A stretch of 38,526 nt of DNA from Treponema sp. (GTDB lineage: Bacteria; Spirochaetota; Spirochaetia; Treponematales; Treponemataceae): assembly GCA_016283615.1 (NCBI GenBank), contig JAEENG010000128.1:1-38526 (forward strand), given 5' to 3'. How positions within the stretch are numbered: the stretch's first letter is position 1; each line of letters begins with the position of its first letter. Both the position numbers and the translations under genes were made by a program. The notes below the pieces were generated by a model that saw only the letters and a list, made by a program, of their open reading frames with translations, had not been told where the DNA came from and did not search any database. Shown piece after piece: positions 1 through 10,313 of the stretch.

Positions 1-1397
1 ACATCCTTTGCCCTGTAGATTTTTGTGGCAAGCTGGCGCACCTTGTCCGCAAGGGAAAGGTGGGAAGCATACAAATAATTGAATTTTGCCGGTGTGGATT
101 CTATGGTATCAACTACTGTCCGGGCAAGGGCAGTCATTCCTTCACCACCCTTTTCCCAGCCTTCGCAGACAACAGCCTTACAGCCTTTAAGTTCGCACAG
201 CTTATAGAGAAGATCAATTTCTTCTTTTGTGTCCGTCACAAATTTGTTGATTGCTACAACCGACGGAACTCCAAACTTGGAAATATTTTCGATATGAACT
301 GCAAGGTTTTCAAAGCCGCGCTCAAGGGCTGCGATACTTGGTGTAGACAAATCTGCCTTTGCCATTCCGCCGTGCATTTTGAGGGCACGGACAGTGGCTA
401 CGATTACAACAACGTCAGGTGAGATTCCTGCGACACGGCATTTGATGTCCATAAATTTTTCTGCACCCAGGTCTGCCGCAAAACCCGCTTCTGTAACAAC
501 ATAGTCGCCGCAGGCAAGGGCGCACATTGTAGCATTGATTGAATTAGTTCCCTGGGCGATGTTGGCAAAGGGACCGCCATGAACAAATACAGGATTTTTT
601 TCCAGTGTCTGAACAAGGTTCGGGCGGATTGCGTCTTTTAAAAGTGCGGCTACGGCACCGGTGCATTTTAATTCACAAAACTTAACGGGACGCTTGTCAA
701 AAGTCTGTCCGATTGTAATTGAATCAATACGCTTTTTTAAGTCAGAAATTGAAGTTGAAAGGCAGACTATGGCCATAAGTTCAGAGGCAACAGCGATGGT
801 AAAATGATCTTCCCGGGGAACACCGTCAAGACGTCCGCCAAGACCGATTGTTATGTTACGCAGGGCGCGGTCGTTAAGGTCAACACAGCGCTTCCAGGTA
901 ATGGTTCTTGAATCGATTCGGAGAAGGTTTCCCTGCTGGATATGGTTATCGATTAAAGCCGAAATAAGATTGTTTGCAATGGAAATCGCGTGAATATCCC
1001 CTGTAAAGTGAAGGTTAATGTCTTCCATGGGAACAATCTGTGCATAACCGCCGCCGCAGGCACCGCCCTTAACGCCAAAACACGGTCCGAGACTTGGTTC
1101 GCGAAGTGCAATTACAGCTTTTTTGCCGATTTTATTAAGACCGTCCCCAAGACCGATAGAAACAGTAGACTTACCTTCTCCGGCCGGAGTTGGAGTTACC
1201 GCAGTAGTCAGAATCAGCTTTCCGCGCTTACGCGGGTCAGAAGCCTTAGCCTGCAGAGAGCGCAGACTCTTCATGGTAAGCTTGGCTTTATACGAGCCGT
1301 ACAAATCAAGATCCTCTTCCTGCAAACCGATTTTCTTTGCAACTTCGAGAATCTTCTCCATCTTGTTATTCTGAGCGATTTCGATATCTGTAAACAC
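1..1397 (-). CDS. fhs: Formate--tetrahydrofolate ligase (3' end runs off the window)
   Basis: Not in the ORF track because it is open at the window edge. Minus-strand translation from a GTG at 1397 reads [39 protein letters not shown]...[27 protein letters not shown]...[40 protein letters not shown], diagnostic of FTHFS. A GGGGGA SD lies just upstream. Confidence 0.95.
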   Translation of the reverse strand, partial: MFTDIEIAQNNKMEKILEVAKKIGLQEEDLDLYGSYKAKLTMKSLRSLQAKASDPRKRGKLILTTAVTPTPAGEGKSTVSIGLGDGLNKIGKKAVIALREPSLGPCFGVKGGACGGGYAQIVPMEDINLHFTGDIHAISIANNLISALIDNHIQQGNLLRIDSRTITWKRCVDLNDRALRNITIGLGGRLDGVPREDHFTIAVASELMAIVCLSTSISDLKKRIDSITIGQTFDKRPVKFCELKCTGAVAALLKDAIRPNLVQTLEKNPVFVHGGPFANIAQGTNSINATMCALACGDYVVTEAGFAADLGAEKFMDIKCRVAGISPDVVVIVATVRALKMHGGMAKADLSTPSIAALERGFENLAVHIENISKFGVPSVVAINKFVTDTKEEIDLLYKLCELKGCKAVVCEGWEKGGEGMTALARTVVDTIESTPAKFNYLYASHLSLADKVRQLATKIYRAKD

Positions 1398-1475
1398 GGC
1401 GTCCCCCTGTAAGTATCAGACTATTTTACCCGATTTTTGCCTGTCTGCAAAGGTGGGAGAACGCCGCTTTACACA

Positions 1476-4400
1476 TTAGTACCACTTATAACAGGCAGTT
1501 GTACCGTCAGCCCAGTGAATAAAACTGGTTTTATGCTTATATGTTACATAAGTGTAACTTGGTGAATATTCATAGCCTACAGGAACACCCACATTTGCAG
1601 CTGTAACTTTATTTTCTACAAGGTTAGCCTCATATCCATACAGGCTCCATTTAGTAAGATTTTCTCCAAAATCCGTATTACTGTAATATGTGTGCATGAA
1701 TACTGCATTATCACTTTTTACAAGAATTTTTGAATCAGTTGCTTTTAAGACTTCCTTTAATGTACAGACATTTTTAGGTCCGCACCAGTAGTAAACGGGA
1801 CCTGCATATTGCATTCTTCTATTAAAGCCCACAGCATTATCGTCTGAATACAATTTTAAAAAGTGATCTTTCAAAGTAGCAGCAAACGTCGGTGAAGATG
1901 AATTATTAATTACCTTTGTTACAGGCAGGTTTTGCCCATTATTGCCGGGAGTTGAACCCCACTTATAACTGTGAGTGTCGTAAAGGGAGGCTGAAGACGC
2001 CATAACCGGGTCAACATAAAGATATCCAAAACTTAAACAGTAGGATTTGACGGTAACCTTATTATTGGCATAATCAACAGCAAAATCTGCCGGGAAATCA
2101 TTAATATCAAAGAAACTGGTATATGGTTTATCGCCATATACTTTATAATTTCCCTTTCCATCATACAAAACCAGATAAGCGACCGATGCATTATTATCAT
2201 ATAAAAATGATTTTGGTACAACGACAGCTCTATAGTAGGTATTATCTTTCTGGTTTGAGGAATTATAATAATCAGAAAAATCAAAGTCTTCATACGGCAG
2301 CTGCAGTATTTCTTCGTCTGATTTTAAAACAACAGGGTTTTCAGAGCTGTCATAATACATCCTGAAATATCCTGTAACAGAGTCAGGGTCAGAATCATCT
2401 ACTATGGAATTTTTATAAAGATATCCCAGCTGTGTTTTATATTTATTCGGATAATAATTGGTCTGAGCCGACGACTCTAATGCTGGAGGTACAGTATCGT
2501 CTGCTGTCTGATAATCAAATTGGAGATGATCAGTAAAGGTTCCATCAGTATCTTGAATTAAGTAGGCTGACTGTAAATACTCCGCCTCCAGTATATAAAC
2601 CTTTTGTACAGCATCAACTATCCCGCTTGTAATAGAGTATGGTAATGTAAAGAAATAAGTCTTTTGATTCTGAAGCATTTCCTTTGTTATTACATAATAA
2701 TTATCTGATGTATTCTTTTTATTTGAGATTAATAAGGGGGCAACACTTTCTGCAGTGTCATTAAATGTTATGGTAGCGGTATATGAAGCTGCATTAATTA
2801 CATTAATTTTCTCGTATGACCAGTCTTCAACAACATTACAATCTTCTTCTGTTTCAGTGTAAATTTGAAGAGTAAAATCTTTCTTATAGCTATTAGTATC
2901 AAGCAGGGTGTATATGTCATTATTGTTTTTATTCTCGTGATTTTCATATTGATGATACAAATAAGCATAAAAACGGGAGTCAAGTGTATACGTGGTACTG
3001 GATGCATTTAAAAACCATCCTCTATAATCACCTGAAATTTCTCTGTCCCATACCTTTGTATCAGTATCTGCTTCATGCACAGTCAGATAAGGTGCGTAAT
3101 CTGTGTCCGAAAGGGATTTAAATACCGGAATATACCATATAACAATATAATTATCGAAAGTCATTTCTTTCAGCATAAACTCAATTTCTGCTGCCCCTGG
3201 AATGTAACAGTATTTTTCCAGGATATTTCCAACTCCATCCTGCAGGGTAACTTTTATATAAGTTGTCTGCGATAAATCGAGGGTATCCGGTAATATATGG
3301 TTATAAAACCCAGTAACACTGGAAGGACCACCGGCAAGAGAAAAGTCTTTTTCCAAATCAGCAGAATAGACAGAAGGATCAACACTTATGTCCGATGCCG
3401 ATATTGTAACGCCTTCATTATAAGAACCTTCGCTGCTGCCCCACTGGATTTTCCATTCAAGTGAGTCTTCATCCGTACTGAAATCTTCAGTTCCAGTTTT
3501 ATACCAGTAATCTTTTCTATCGTCTTTTAATGACTTTTGATTAAACCAGATTTTTCTGACTGGTTCTGTATTTGTGTCATCTAAAGTGCGTTCATTAAAA
3601 ATGAATAATGACTGCCCGATAAATCCTGTATCCATAATTACATAATATGTAAACACAGCAGAATTATTTTCATTATCCAGAACATAAAAATCCAGCTGTA
3701 CAAGACCATCACTGCTTAAACATTCATAATCTGCATCCAGATAATAAGTGGTTCCATCTTTTACAACTGCATCAGAAAGCATTCGTTTTGTACACACTGC
3801 AACAGGAGAATAATATACAGAAAAATCACTTCCAGCAGCAGCATATCTGGTAATCTGGGTCTCTGTTACCCTTACTTCCTTTACGCCGGAAATTGTGTCG
3901 GTTGCAGTTAAATCAAGATGCAATTTACGGCTGACATGATTGGCAGTAATGAGTTCGTCCGTCATATTGCCAGGAGTAAGATCCTGAGATAGCACTTTAT
4001 TATCAAACTGAGCAGTTAAAGTATGACTGACAACATTTGGAGGGAGAAGGTCGGTCCGCCGGGTTGCATTCAATCTGTATTTATAGATAAAAGTGTCGAT
4101 ACAATCAACATCTGAAGTGCTTTTAATGCTTCCTGCTTCATAAGCGGTTCCGGATTCGGTTTCTGTAAATATGCAGTTTATATACAGGCCAAGTTCAAGA
4201 ATATCAATTGAATTCCTGTCAAGCAGATAATCTGAGATTTCCAGAACAAGGGTTCTTCCATCATCAGAAAGGGTTGGTACACTGTAAAATTTATTCAGAT
4301 TTTCAAAAGTTTTTTCATTTTGAATCAAAAGATTTTTTAATATGAGATTATTACCATCGTAATACCCGTATATTCTGTTTTCTTTATCACGCAAAACTTT

Positions 4401-5689
4401 TTCTTCCGGGCAGTTTACAGGAATTTCTGAATCTGTGAATCTGAAAGAATCAATATGCACAGGTTCACTGAAATTAATTGTAACCGGAGTATCACACAGA
4501 GTTCCGCCCAGTGTATACTGAGGAGATACATCTGTAACAAAAGGATGCAATCTGCCTGCAGGTAAAACAGTTATAACTTTAGCACTGACACCTGTAACTG
4601 ATTTTAAAGTAAGCTGAACTTTACGGTTCTTTAAAAGTTCTTCCGCAGTTTTGTCATCAGGGGCAATTACTTCAAGAATTTTTGATTCACCATCCAGGAT
4701 GAAATTTCCATTTTTTGTAAGTACAGTTCCATCTGAATTTTTAAAAGTCCAGTTATCAAAGGAACAGTGTTCATTTAATGTAAAGTTTATAATTTTTGAC
4801 TCATATTCATACAGCTGGAATTCGCCGCTTACATCACAATTTCCGTTTTCAGGATTATTAGGGACCCTGACAGTCACAAAGTTTTTTGTTGTATTATTAA
4901 TCTCAAAACTGAATGTTTTATCTTCTGACATTTCAACTTTTGTAATTCCGCTGAGATAATAAAACTCTTTTGGTACCGTAACCTTTATTTCCATTGAACC
5001 ACCAGTAAGTTCGAAGGGATTGGAATCCTTAGCATTAAAAGTTATGCTGGTTTTGTCAGAATTAATCAGAGGTTCCTCGTAATGATCCCTTACATTAACT
5101 CCGGCACCGTTAACAATTTTTATTTTATTGAGGGCGGCATAGAGTTCGGACTGAGGATAATTTTCTGCGGAAGGCTCGCCTTCCATTGAAAGCGGTTTAT
5201 TGAAATTAATTACAATGGAAGTGTTTTTAGGCTTTAAACCGCCTGTACCGTCCGGGCTTACTGTTGGAAAAGGACGTTCAACACAGTATGGTTCTATGAT
5301 TATTTTTTGTGCCAGGCATTTTTTAATTGTGGCGGTGGTTTCAAAAGCGGATGTATCATCAAAACTAACGGAACTTTCGGGAGTTGCGCGCCAGTACATA
5401 AATTTGTAGCCTGACTGAGGTTCAAACTTAAGCGCGATTTTATCAGTTTCTTTGTAAGTTTTATCATAAAGGTTTGCGGCAGGAACAAGAGTTTTTACCG
5501 CCGATGCATTTGCACTGATTTCAACCTCAGCATATACACTCTCGTTATATGCAAGCATTTCCTCCAGTTCTTTTTTCTGAAGTTCTCCATTCAGAAAGTT
5601 GTCGCAGGATACGAGCAGAACTGCACAGGCAGCAAATAAAAGGGCCTTTAGGGTTTTACCCCCCCCACAAATGACAAGTATTTAATCAT
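1476..5689 (-). CDS. Very large surface lipoprotein with InlB-like repeat segments and Ig-like (SbsA/Big_5-type) segments; out of frame at a G8 tract in this sequence (putatively phase-OFF)
   Basis: ORF 1476..5558 (1360 aa) begins after the lipobox. The reading frame extends upstream as ...KTLKALLFAACAVLLVSC|DNFLNGELQKKELEEMLAYNES with no start codon. An ATG at 5689, with upstream AGCGAGG, is one base out of register across the G8 run at 5659-5666. With 9 G the N-terminus would be MIKYLSFVGGGKTLKALLFAACAVLLVSC. Confidence 0.8.
5659..5666 (-). repeat. Homopolymeric G8 tract (C8 on the + strand) inside a signal-peptide coding region; putative phase-variation switch (OFF)
   Basis: Plus strand reads gggttttaCCCCCCCCacaaatgac. 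From ATG 5689 the frame gives MIKYLSFVGGVKP then TAA; the ORF body is in another frame. Confidence 0.8.
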
Positions 5690-5799
5690 GACAAAGCCTC
5701 GCTTAAAACAATTTTAATCTAATTTTAATACACAATTATTATATTGTCATGTTTAAACAAGGCTGTTGAGAAAATTGTAAATGTTTTGTTATCGTCTTT

Positions 5800-7239
5800 T
5801 TACAGTACCCAGGTTTCCAGAAAGTCTGCGATTCCGTCCTCGTTGTTTGTGGCGCGGGTTACAAAGCGGGCAACTTCCTTCAAGTGCTCCTGGCCGTTTT
5901 TCATGGCAACTCCGTATTCAACCATGGTGAGCATGGACTCATCATTAAAGCTGTCGCCAAATGCCATTGTCTTTATGCGCTGAACTCCAAGTTTGTCTGC
6001 AAGCCACAAAACTGCCTGGCCCTTTCCGCAGTTGTGCGGCATTACTTCCAGAAAGAAGGGCTTACTTGTAAAAACATCTGCCCTGCCCTGCAGTTTTGCC
6101 TTTAATTCTGGGAGGAATTCTGCTACTTCTTCTTCCGGAGCCGGAACGAGAATCTTAGGGTGGCCCTTTTCCATAAATTCATCAAAATCAGGAACTACCT
6201 TAAAATTCAGGCCGCATAAAATGCTGTCCTTTCTTGTCCACTCTGTGTCACGGTCTGCGTAAATTGTGTCCGCGTCGCAAACATGACATCCCATTCCGCG
6301 CGCGTCTGCTTCCTTATGAACCAGGCGCAGAATTCCTGAACCAAGTTTCTGTTCGTAAACCGGCTGTCGTGTGTGCAAATCCAGAATGCTTGCGCCGTTG
6401 ATTCCTATCAGGTAACGGCCGTACTGGCTGCCTGCAATATCAAGCTGTCTTACAAACGGCAGAATCGCGTTTTCGGCACGGCCCGAGCAGAGAACAATGT
6501 AAATTCCTTTTTTAGTACAGTCCTGAATCGCTTTTATGGTGCGCGGACTTATTTTGAGGTTTGAATTTAACAATGTGTCGTCCAGGTCAAATGCTATGAG
6601 GCCGATATCAAGTTTTGAATCCGGAAGTTTTGCAGAAAAAATCTGTTCCTTGTCGATTTTTTTTGACCGGCAGGAAACACTGATTCCATCACCAAAAGGA
6701 TAAAACTCCGTGTAAAATTCAACGTTGTTTTTTAAGAAATCAACATATTTTTTGATTTTGCGCACCAGTTTGATCGTGCTGTAGTTGTGCGTAAGGCTCT
6801 GGTCTTCTACCATTCCGTGGAACGAAAGATTGTCAGAAATGATTACACCGCGTTCGCTCAAATTATCCTTGAATTTTTCAAAACAACGGATGTACTGGGC
6901 TTTTGGGCCGTCTATAAAAATCAAATCGAATTTCTGGTCTGTCTGAAACTTGAGCGCATCCTGATTGATTGCGGTAATTTTATCTTCAAGTCCGTTGTCG
7001 CTGATGTTCTGGCGGGCTTTGATGTAGCGGTCAAGATCAAGTTCAAGAGTAACTACTTTTACGTCGTCAGTAGCTTTTGCAAAACGAATAGACGAGTAGC
7101 CGATTGCAGTTCCTATTTCCAGAACCGAGTGAACATCGTGAGTTTTTATGTAATTGCAGATAAAATCGATTCCACCGTCCTGCATAATCGGAACCTGGTG
7201 GCTTTTTGCATATTGTTTGATGTCAGAAATTTGATTCAT
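5800..7239 (-). CDS. Fusion protein: N-terminal SAM-dependent O-methyltransferase (TrmR/YrrM-like) plus C-terminal Cof-type HAD-superfamily phosphatase
   Basis: N-terminal half: VLEIGTAIGYSSIRFAK...VVTLELD...FDLIFIDGPKAQY...GVIISDN. C-terminal half: IGLIAFDLDDTLLNSNLKISPRTIKAIQ...VLCSGRA...KGQAVLWLADKLGV...MAFGDSFNDESMLTMVEYGVAMKNG. Confidence 0.9.
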   Translation of the reverse strand: MNQISDIKQYAKSHQVPIMQDGGIDFICNYIKTHDVHSVLEIGTAIGYSSIRFAKATDDVKVVTLELDLDRYIKARQNISDNGLEDKITAINQDALKFQTDQKFDLIFIDGPKAQYIRCFEKFKDNLSERGVIISDNLSFHGMVEDQSLTHNYSTIKLVRKIKKYVDFLKNNVEFYTEFYPFGDGISVSCRSKKIDKEQIFSAKLPDSKLDIGLIAFDLDDTLLNSNLKISPRTIKAIQDCTKKGIYIVLCSGRAENAILPFVRQLDIAGSQYGRYLIGINGASILDLHTRQPVYEQKLGSGILRLVHKEADARGMGCHVCDADTIYADRDTEWTRKDSILCGLNFKVVPDFDEFMEKGHPKILVPAPEEEVAEFLPELKAKLQGRADVFTSKPFFLEVMPHNCGKGQAVLWLADKLGVQRIKTMAFGDSFNDESMLTMVEYGVAMKNGQEHLKEVARFVTRATNNEDGIADFLETWVL

Positions 7240-7251
7240 TCTTTTATTATA

Positions 7252-7878
7252 TCAAAATACCTTTATAAGCAAAAGTTGGCCCTCTCCGACAGTCACTGTC
7301 GAAGTCTTTCCCTTTAGCACGCGGTTACTTATTGCGTACTGGTAGGAAGGCACGATTGCGGCATTATCAAGCGGGTACTCTGCGTTTTTTATCGTCACAT
7401 TTTTTGCAGGTCCATTGATGCACATCAGCGAAAAATATGAAAAACTGTCCGGGATGGATTCAACAGAGGAACCTGCGATTTTTATAATTGAATAGTCATC
7501 GACTGCAAAGGCATTTTTTTTATTCTCAAACAAATACAAAAGCACGGACAAATTGCACATTGTGTGGTCAAGTCTCCCGCCCGTAACGCCCACCAGAACA
7601 AAGTCGGTAAAACCGCGTTCAAGGGCAGTTTTTGCGGCAAAAAACACATCGGTGTCGTCTTTGTGTGTCGGAAGCTTTATGAGTTCAACTCCGGCCGGAG
7701 CGTTCTGCAAATTGAATGAATCAAAATCGCCTGTCACCAGATCCGCTTCAAAACCCAGAGAATCTTTGTGGTTGAGTCCGCCGTCACAGTAAATAAAAAA
7801 ATCGTCTTTTCTGAGATAGGATTTGACTCGACCGTAGTCCCGGATCCGGGCTCCGCCAACAATGACACAACGCTTCAT
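7252..7878 (-). CDS. thiN: Thiamine pyrophosphokinase
   Basis: MKRCVIVGGARI...DFFIYCDGGLNH...GFEADLVTGDFDSF...KDDTDVFFAAKTALERGFTDFVLVGVTGGRLDHTMCNLSVL: TPK motifs. Confidence 0.9.
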   Translation of the reverse strand: MKRCVIVGGARIRDYGRVKSYLRKDDFFIYCDGGLNHKDSLGFEADLVTGDFDSFNLQNAPAGVELIKLPTHKDDTDVFFAAKTALERGFTDFVLVGVTGGRLDHTMCNLSVLLYLFENKKNAFAVDDYSIIKIAGSSVESIPDSFSYFSLMCINGPAKNVTIKNAEYPLDNAAIVPSYQYAISNRVLKGKTSTVTVGEGQLLLIKVF

Positions 7879-7914
7879 AAGTTTATTATCGCGTTTGAAG
7901 GGCTTGAATTCAAG

Positions 7915-7942
7915 TTGTAGAATTTTTTAACTCTGTTATAAT
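7915..7942 (+). promoter_or_regulatory. Putative sigma-70 promoter of the rfu operon (TTGTAG-16-TATAAT)
   Basis: TTGTAG at 7915-7920 and TATAAT at 7937-7942 with a 16-bp spacer, 22 bp before the ATG at 7964. Confidence 0.55.
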
Positions 7943-7963
7943 TATAGGAAGAAGGTAATCATT

Positions 7964-8953
7964 ATGTTCAATAAATATATCAAAATCATTTGTTCAGTTT
8001 TTATCTGTATTTTTAGTTTTTCGTGCTCACGCACAGGCGGACAGCGCATCGCAGTATATGTTCCGGGAATTATAGCGGACAGCCCAACTTACGCCGACGT
8101 TGTAAAAGGCGTTCAGAAAGCGGTCAACGAGTGGAATATGGACAACTCCGATCCGGTTCAGCTTACAGTAGTTGAAGCAGGCACAACCCAGTCGCAGTGG
8201 CAGCCGGGAATCACTGCCCTTGCTGCAAGCGGAAAATACGATGTAATCATTTCCTCCAACCCTTCAATGCCTGAACTTTGCAAGCCGGTTGCAAAGAACT
8301 TTCCAAACCAGAAATTTATTCTCCTTGATGCCTTCTGCGAAGACAATGACCAGATAAGCACCGTAAACTACAACCAGAAATACCAGAGTTATTTAAGCGG
8401 TTACATGGCAGGCCTTTCAACAAAAAACAACAAGGTCGGTCTTATCGCCGCCCAGGAATATCCGGTAATGAACGAAATTCTCTACCCATACTTTGAAAAG
8501 GGCGCCAAAAAGGCAAATCCGTGGTGCCGCACATTTTTCAGGGTTATCGGAAACTGGTACGACGCTTCAAAAGGCGCAGAACTTGCACGCTCTCTCGCTG
8601 ACGCGGGCGTGGATGTAATTCTTCCGATCTGCGGTGGAGCAAGCCAGGGCGTTATCGTAACTGCCCGCGAACGAAACCTTAAACTCGTATGGTTTGACGA
8701 AGACGCTTTTGACAAGGCTCCGATGACAATAATCAGCTGCACAAAAATTGTTCACGATAAGGCTGCTTACGAGTCTACTTTTGAATTTTTAAAGGGCGAA
8801 ACTCAGTGGGGTTCCGTAAAAACAATCGGAACACTCTCAGACGGATATCTTGAATTTGTAACTGACAACGAAAACTACATCAGGGCCAACTCAGAAGAAG
8901 TACGCGCAAAGATTGAACAGGTAAAGACAGAGCTCAAAAATTCCGAAATTTAA
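7964..8953 (+). CDS. rfuA: BMP/PnrA-family substrate-binding lipoprotein, RfuA-like (riboflavin uptake)
   Basis: Lipoprotein signal MFNKYIKIICSVFICIFSFSC; BMP-family body (IAVYVPGIIADSPTYADVVKGVQKA...DVILPICGGASQGVI...). First gene of a substrate-binding / ATPase / two-permease operon typical of treponemal rfuABCD. Confidence 0.75.
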   Translation: MFNKYIKIICSVFICIFSFSCSRTGGQRIAVYVPGIIADSPTYADVVKGVQKAVNEWNMDNSDPVQLTVVEAGTTQSQWQPGITALAASGKYDVIISSNPSMPELCKPVAKNFPNQKFILLDAFCEDNDQISTVNYNQKYQSYLSGYMAGLSTKNNKVGLIAAQEYPVMNEILYPYFEKGAKKANPWCRTFFRVIGNWYDASKGAELARSLADAGVDVILPICGGASQGVIVTARERNLKLVWFDEDAFDKAPMTIISCTKIVHDKAAYESTFEFLKGETQWGSVKTIGTLSDGYLEFVTDNENYIRANSEEVRAKIEQVKTELKNSEI

Positions 8954-8960
8954 TACGGAA

Positions 8961-10313
8961 ATGGACATTAAACTTAAAAACATAAGTAAATCGTTTGGAG
9001 CCAAAGAAGTCTTAAAAAACATCTCCGTTACCTTTGAAAGCGGCAAAATCAACGCCATTCTCGGAGAAAACGGAGCCGGAAAAACCACTCTTGCAAACAT
9101 AATTGAACAGTATCCTGGTGTCGCAAAAATAGACCAGACTCCCCTTCTGGCAAATGAACTCACAATTCTCCAGAATATTTACCTGTGCAATAACAGCCGT
9201 CTCTCAAAACGCCAGATAAAGGCAAAAATCTCCGAGCTCTGCGCAAAATGGTGTCCTGATTTAAATCTCAAAAAGCGCATTTACAACTGCGGAGCCGACG
9301 AGCGTTTTTTTGCAGCCCTTTTGTCAAAACTCGTTTACGACCCGCAGATTTTAATTCTTGATGAACCTGCAAGCCGTCTGGACTGGCAGGAAAAACGCAC
9401 TCTCTACGCAAACCTCCGCCCTCTTGCCGACAGGGGCCTGAATATCATAATTATCACCCACTCCATGAGCGAAGCAGAACTTTACACCGACACAATCACC
9501 GTCCTCGAGCGCGGAAGAATCGCAGAACGCTACGAAAACAGCCGCGATTTTGAACGCAACCGCTTTGCTTTTCTTGCAAACGAAGAAAATACAAATTCAA
9601 CAAATCCGCTTTTAAGCGCGCCAAGAACGCGCAGCGCAGATTATCTGGTCCAGTACGAGCACTTAAAATCAAGCCCGCTGAATGAACCAAAAATAATCGA
9701 CGCAAGCTTTGCCCTTGAACGCGGAAAAGTTACTTTGATTCAGGGCTCGAGCGACGACGGGCTTTTAACCCTTGAGCGGCTGCTGACGGGAATGAGTAAT
9801 AATTCAATCCACGGAAAAATCACTTTCAGACGGGGAAGGCACCTTGTACACAAAAACCTTTTCTGGTGCGGGGCCTCGCCCAAAAAAATCAGAAACAGTC
9901 TCGGAAAAAACTCCGTTGCACTCGTGTCATCAGACAAACTTTACCTTTCTTCAAACCCGAACCTGACCGTATGCCAGATGCTTTGCATTCATCAGAAAAA
10001 AGATGACGACGGTTTTGCGTATTCAATCATAAACAGGGCGCGTGTCAACACAGGCAGCCAGGAATTGACCGACACTTTGAGCGGCGGAATGCTCCAGAAA
10101 CTTATCCTCGAGAGGGAACTTTCACTCAATCCAAAACTTATAATTTTGAGCGAACCTCTGCAGGGGCTGGACCAGGCATCTGCCCAGGCCTTTTGCCGGA
10201 GACTGCGTTCACTTTCGTACGGCGGAAAGACAGTCCTCGTTTTGAGTTCCACAGAGTTTCCGACTGTCTACACTGATAAAATTTACATTTTGCAAAAAGG
10301 AGTTTTAAGTTGA
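8961..10313 (+). CDS. rfuB: ABC transporter ATP-binding protein with two NBDs, RfuB-like
   Basis: Walker A GENGAGKTTL, Walker B LILDEPASRLD; second NBD with LSGGMLQKLILEREL and LIILSEPLQGLD. Overlaps the downstream permease start by 4 nt. Confidence 0.8.
   Translation: MDIKLKNISKSFGAKEVLKNISVTFESGKINAILGENGAGKTTLANIIEQYPGVAKIDQTPLLANELTILQNIYLCNNSRLSKRQIKAKISELCAKWCPDLNLKKRIYNCGADERFFAALLSKLVYDPQILILDEPASRLDWQEKRTLYANLRPLADRGLNIIIITHSMSEAELYTDTITVLERGRIAERYENSRDFERNRFAFLANEENTNSTNPLLSAPRTRSADYLVQYEHLKSSPLNEPKIIDASFALERGKVTLIQGSSDDGLLTLERLLTGMSNNSIHGKITFRRGRHLVHKNLFWCGASPKKIRNSLGKNSVALVSSDKLYLSSNPNLTVCQMLCIHQKKDDDGFAYSIINRARVNTGSQELTDTLSGGMLQKLILERELSLNPKLIILSEPLQGLDQASAQAFCRRLRSLSYGGKTVLVLSSTEFPTVYTDKIYILQKGVLS

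Noticed and set aside
990-1412. Plus-strand ORFs over fhs (60..422, 990..1412, 1123..1374)
   Set aside because: Antisense shadows of the fhs coding sequence on the minus strand.
5659-5666. Treating the frame break as only a sequencing error
   Set aside because: Possible and cannot be excluded without reads, but the paralogue carries an identical-length tract at the equivalent site, so a biological switch is more parsimonious.
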